A stretch of DNA of 34,521 nt from JBCDBH01 sp039184055 (GTDB taxonomy: Bacteria > Acidobacteriota > Thermoanaerobaculia > Multivoradales > J023), in NCBI GenBank assembly GCA_039184055.1, contig JBCDBH010000016.1, positions 1-34,521 of the forward strand, read 5' to 3'. Position numbers and translations under genes: made by a program. Under the pieces are notes generated by a model, which made no database searches, had not been told where the DNA came from, and saw only the letters and a list, made by a program, of their open reading frames with translations. Positions 32,538-34,521 of this stretch are shown here, one piece after another; position 1 is the stretch's first letter, and every line of letters begins with the position of its first letter.

Positions 32538-34259
32538 ATGCGTCTCTCTTTCCTCTTCCTGGTGCTGTCCCTCCTCGTGGCAACCACCGCCACGGCACAA
32601 ACCATCGTCCAGGCTCGTGGTGTCGACAGTCGTGTCGATTACGCGTCGCTCACCCAATTTGGCCCCTGGGACGATCGCAATTACGACCTGAATTTCGATG
32701 ACCTCGCCCTGCTCGCCGACAACGAAGCCGAGCTGGCGAGCCCGGTCCCCGTCTTCTACCGTGTCGAGCTTCGCCGCACCTATGACCTGATGACCACCGG
32801 TGAAGCGCAATATCCACGTAGCGCTCTGCCCTATTTCAAGATGACCTACGGTGGATATCTGATCGACGGCAAGCTCCACAAACGCGCCTCCTACGATCAC
32901 GTCAGCGGTCGCTGGGCGGTCGATCTCGACCTGGCGATCGAGCAGCGCGACTACTTCGCCGCCAAACGCGAATTCGAAGCCCTCGAGGGCAACGCCCGGG
33001 TCACCACCCCGAACGGTGGCGCCGAATCCTCGGTGGTGATCAACCACACCGATACCGACAAGGTGATCGTCGGCTCGAACGGCCCGAGCGGCGGCCAGCG
33101 CATGTGGTACTCCGAAGACGGTGGCGAAACCTGGAACGCCGCCGCCGCGCTCCCCCTCGGTGGCACCTGCTGCGACCCGACGATGGATTTCTCGTCGGAC
33201 GGCAGCAAAGCCTACGCGGCGGCTCTCGGTGGCGGTCGCAACTACTTCTACCGCTCGGCCGACAACGGCCAGACCTGGGACGATCTCGGTATCGACCCGC
33301 GTCGTGAGATCGGTAGCGGCACCGACAAGGAGTTCATCCACGTCGATCGCTTCGCCACCTCACCGCATCTCGACAACATCTATATGACGTGGCACGAAGG
33401 CAACGTCATGCATCTGGCGCGCTCGACCGACATGGGCGACACCTGGACCGAGCAGAACTTTCCGGCCGAGCCCCGGGGCATCGGCTCCGACATCACCAGC
33501 GACAAGAACGGCGACGCCTACCACTGCTACGCCTCGACCCAGGCCGGCGCGATCCTGCTCCAGACCTCGACCAACGGCGGCGCGACCTGGTCGACCACTT
33601 CGACCGTCTCACCGACGGTGGGCATCTTCGATTTCCCCATCCCGTCGACCCCGAGCCGACGCGTCTTCATCTACTGCGCCATCGACGTCGATCTGACCGA
33701 CGGTCCCTACGCCAACAGCCTCTACGCTTCGTGGACCGACAACACCGGCCCCGACTCCGGTACACCGGCCAACAACCACGCCGTGATCCGGGTCGCCCAC
33801 TCGCGTGACGGCGGCGCCACCTGGACCGTCACCACGCCGCACGCGACCGACGACACCGACAACGTCGATCGCTGGCACCAGTGGATCACCGTCGACGAAA
33901 ACGGCACCGTCTACGTGGCGTTCTACGACACCCGCAACGACGTCACCCGGCAGTCGGTCGACTTCTACTACAGCAAATCCACCGACGGTGGCGTCACCTG
34001 GACCGACCCCGAGCGCATGACCACCCAGACCTCGCCTCGGGTCACCACCAGCAGCTTCGAATTCGGCGACTACAACGGTCTGCACATCGTCGATGGCAAC
34101 CTGATCGGTGTGTTCACCGACAACCGCGACGAAAACGGTGGCTCGGCGCAAAGCCGCGACATCTACGCCGCCGGTGTCACCGGTCTCAGTCTCGAGGAAA
34201 TCTTCGCCGACAGCTTCGAGTCGGGGGACACCACGGCGTGGTCGTCCACCGTCCAGTGA
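32538..34259 (+). CDS. Secreted Asp-box (BNR) beta-propeller protein, array copy 2
   Basis: A 573-aa paralog of copy 1, collinear over its full length and by eye about 70 percent identical. It has its own signal peptide (cleavage near ATA, about residue 21), the same N-terminal region (GVDSRVDYASLTQFGPWDDR), Asp boxes such as SEDGGETW, SADNGQTW, STDMGDTW, STNGGATW, SRDGGATW and STDGGVTW, and the tail DSFESGDTTAWSSTVQ. The shared GGTCCDPT and GSGTDKEFIHVDRFATSPH segments are identical. GGAG lies upstream of the ATG. Function unknown; extracellular or surface binding is the reasonable guess. Confidence 0.88.
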   Translation: MRLSFLFLVLSLLVATTATAQTIVQARGVDSRVDYASLTQFGPWDDRNYDLNFDDLALLADNEAELASPVPVFYRVELRRTYDLMTTGEAQYPRSALPYFKMTYGGYLIDGKLHKRASYDHVSGRWAVDLDLAIEQRDYFAAKREFEALEGNARVTTPNGGAESSVVINHTDTDKVIVGSNGPSGGQRMWYSEDGGETWNAAAALPLGGTCCDPTMDFSSDGSKAYAAALGGGRNYFYRSADNGQTWDDLGIDPRREIGSGTDKEFIHVDRFATSPHLDNIYMTWHEGNVMHLARSTDMGDTWTEQNFPAEPRGIGSDITSDKNGDAYHCYASTQAGAILLQTSTNGGATWSTTSTVSPTVGIFDFPIPSTPSRRVFIYCAIDVDLTDGPYANSLYASWTDNTGPDSGTPANNHAVIRVAHSRDGGATWTVTTPHATDDTDNVDRWHQWITVDENGTVYVAFYDTRNDVTRQSVDFYYSKSTDGGVTWTDPERMTTQTSPRVTTSSFEFGDYNGLHIVDGNLIGVFTDNRDENGGSAQSRDIYAAGVTGLSLEEIFADSFESGDTTAWSSTVQ

Positions 34260-34336
34260 TCCAACGAGCGAACTCTCACGTACCGACGAACGAACAACCT
34301 GAACTCTCTGGCTGACCCAGCCCAAGCGGAGACTCC

Positions 34337-34521
34337 ATGCGTCATTTCACCTTCGTTCTCGCCCTCGTCCTGCTCACCGCCGGTCTCGCTGGCGCTCAGG
34401 ACATCAAGCAAAACCGTGGTGTCGACATCCGTGTCGACTACGCCGATCTGACCAAGCTCGGCCCCTGGGACGACCGCAACTACGACCTCACCCTCGAAGA
34501 CCTCGCCGTCCTCCCCGACGA
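34337..34521 (+). CDS. Secreted propeller paralog, array copy 3 (5' end only)
   Basis: The ATG at 34337 opens a signal peptide (MRHFTFVLALVLLTAGLAGA) followed by GVDIRVDYADLTKLGPWDDR and NYDLTLEDLAVL, the same N-terminal region as copies 1 and 2. About 61 codons are visible before the window ends. The GGAGACTCC before the ATG is identical to that of copy 1. The 77 nt between copies 2 and 3 show no hairpin or promoter I can support. Confidence 0.85.
   Translation, partial: MRHFTFVLALVLLTAGLAGAQDIKQNRGVDIRVDYADLTKLGPWDDRNYDLTLEDLAVLPD

Noticed and set aside
30736..34259. Active exo-sialidase call for the propeller proteins
   Set aside because: Asp boxes support only the fold. I could not identify the FRIP motif or arginine triad needed for sialidase catalysis.

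Overview
The window reads as ordinary chromosome from a GC-rich, Gram-negative (two-membrane) bacterium, most likely an Acidobacteriota member. The phylum call rests on a frameshifted gene that joins a GWxTD-type domain to the VWFA-related domain best known from acidobacteria. An outer membrane is suggested by the ADP-heptose kinase/adenylyltransferase pair, a heptosyltransferase, SurA/PpiC-type chaperones and a lipoprotein. MurE carries the DNPR motif, which points to meso-diaminopimelate peptidoglycan. I see no IS, prophage, CRISPR array or rRNA.

Layout. (1) 1-8377, minus strand: a dcw cell-wall/division cluster in the order mraZ-rsmH-ftsL-ftsI-murE-murF-mraY-murD, with murD cut by the window edge. 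Genes overlap by 1-8 nt or are separated by 7-15 nt. Upstream of mraZ are GTGGA boxes on exact 10-bp spacing, a probable MraZ operator. (2) 8693-9400, minus: a dps-type ferritin with a perfect terminator and a repeat-rich leader. (3) 9434-16535, minus: a coupled run of ftsB-like gene, mfd, a PpiC-type lipoprotein, a SurA-like chaperone and an S41-family protein. (4) 16643-16807, plus: initiator tRNA-fMet with its own promoter. (5) 16893-18353, plus: a GT-C type membrane glycosyltransferase, convergent with a minus-strand trio at 18329-22109 (LAS-type LysM peptidase homologue, M1-like metallopeptidase, unknown membrane protein). (6) 22351-26739, plus: heptose kinase, heptose-1-P adenylyltransferase, GT9 heptosyltransferase and the type IV pilus ATPase pilB; the last three are joined by 4-nt overlaps. 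A DUF429-like protein follows. (7) 27689-27898: a small antitoxin-like ORF with no visible toxin and an inverted repeat in its tail. (8) 28076-30561: the GWxTD/VWFA gene, broken by an apparent one-base deletion near 29554. (9) 30736-34521, plus: a tandem array of at least three paralogous secreted Asp-box (BNR) proteins; the third runs off the window. The two complete copies share an unrecognised N-terminal region and a nearly identical C-terminal tail.

Taken together the window is mainly an envelope region: peptidoglycan precursors and septation, periplasmic folding, LPS core heptose, pilus assembly and secreted beta-propellers. The least explained parts are the secreted paralog array with its shared tail, the repeats before dps, the orphan antitoxin-like ORF and the frameshifted GWxTD/VWFA gene. 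All functional calls come from reading motifs by eye; no database search was run.
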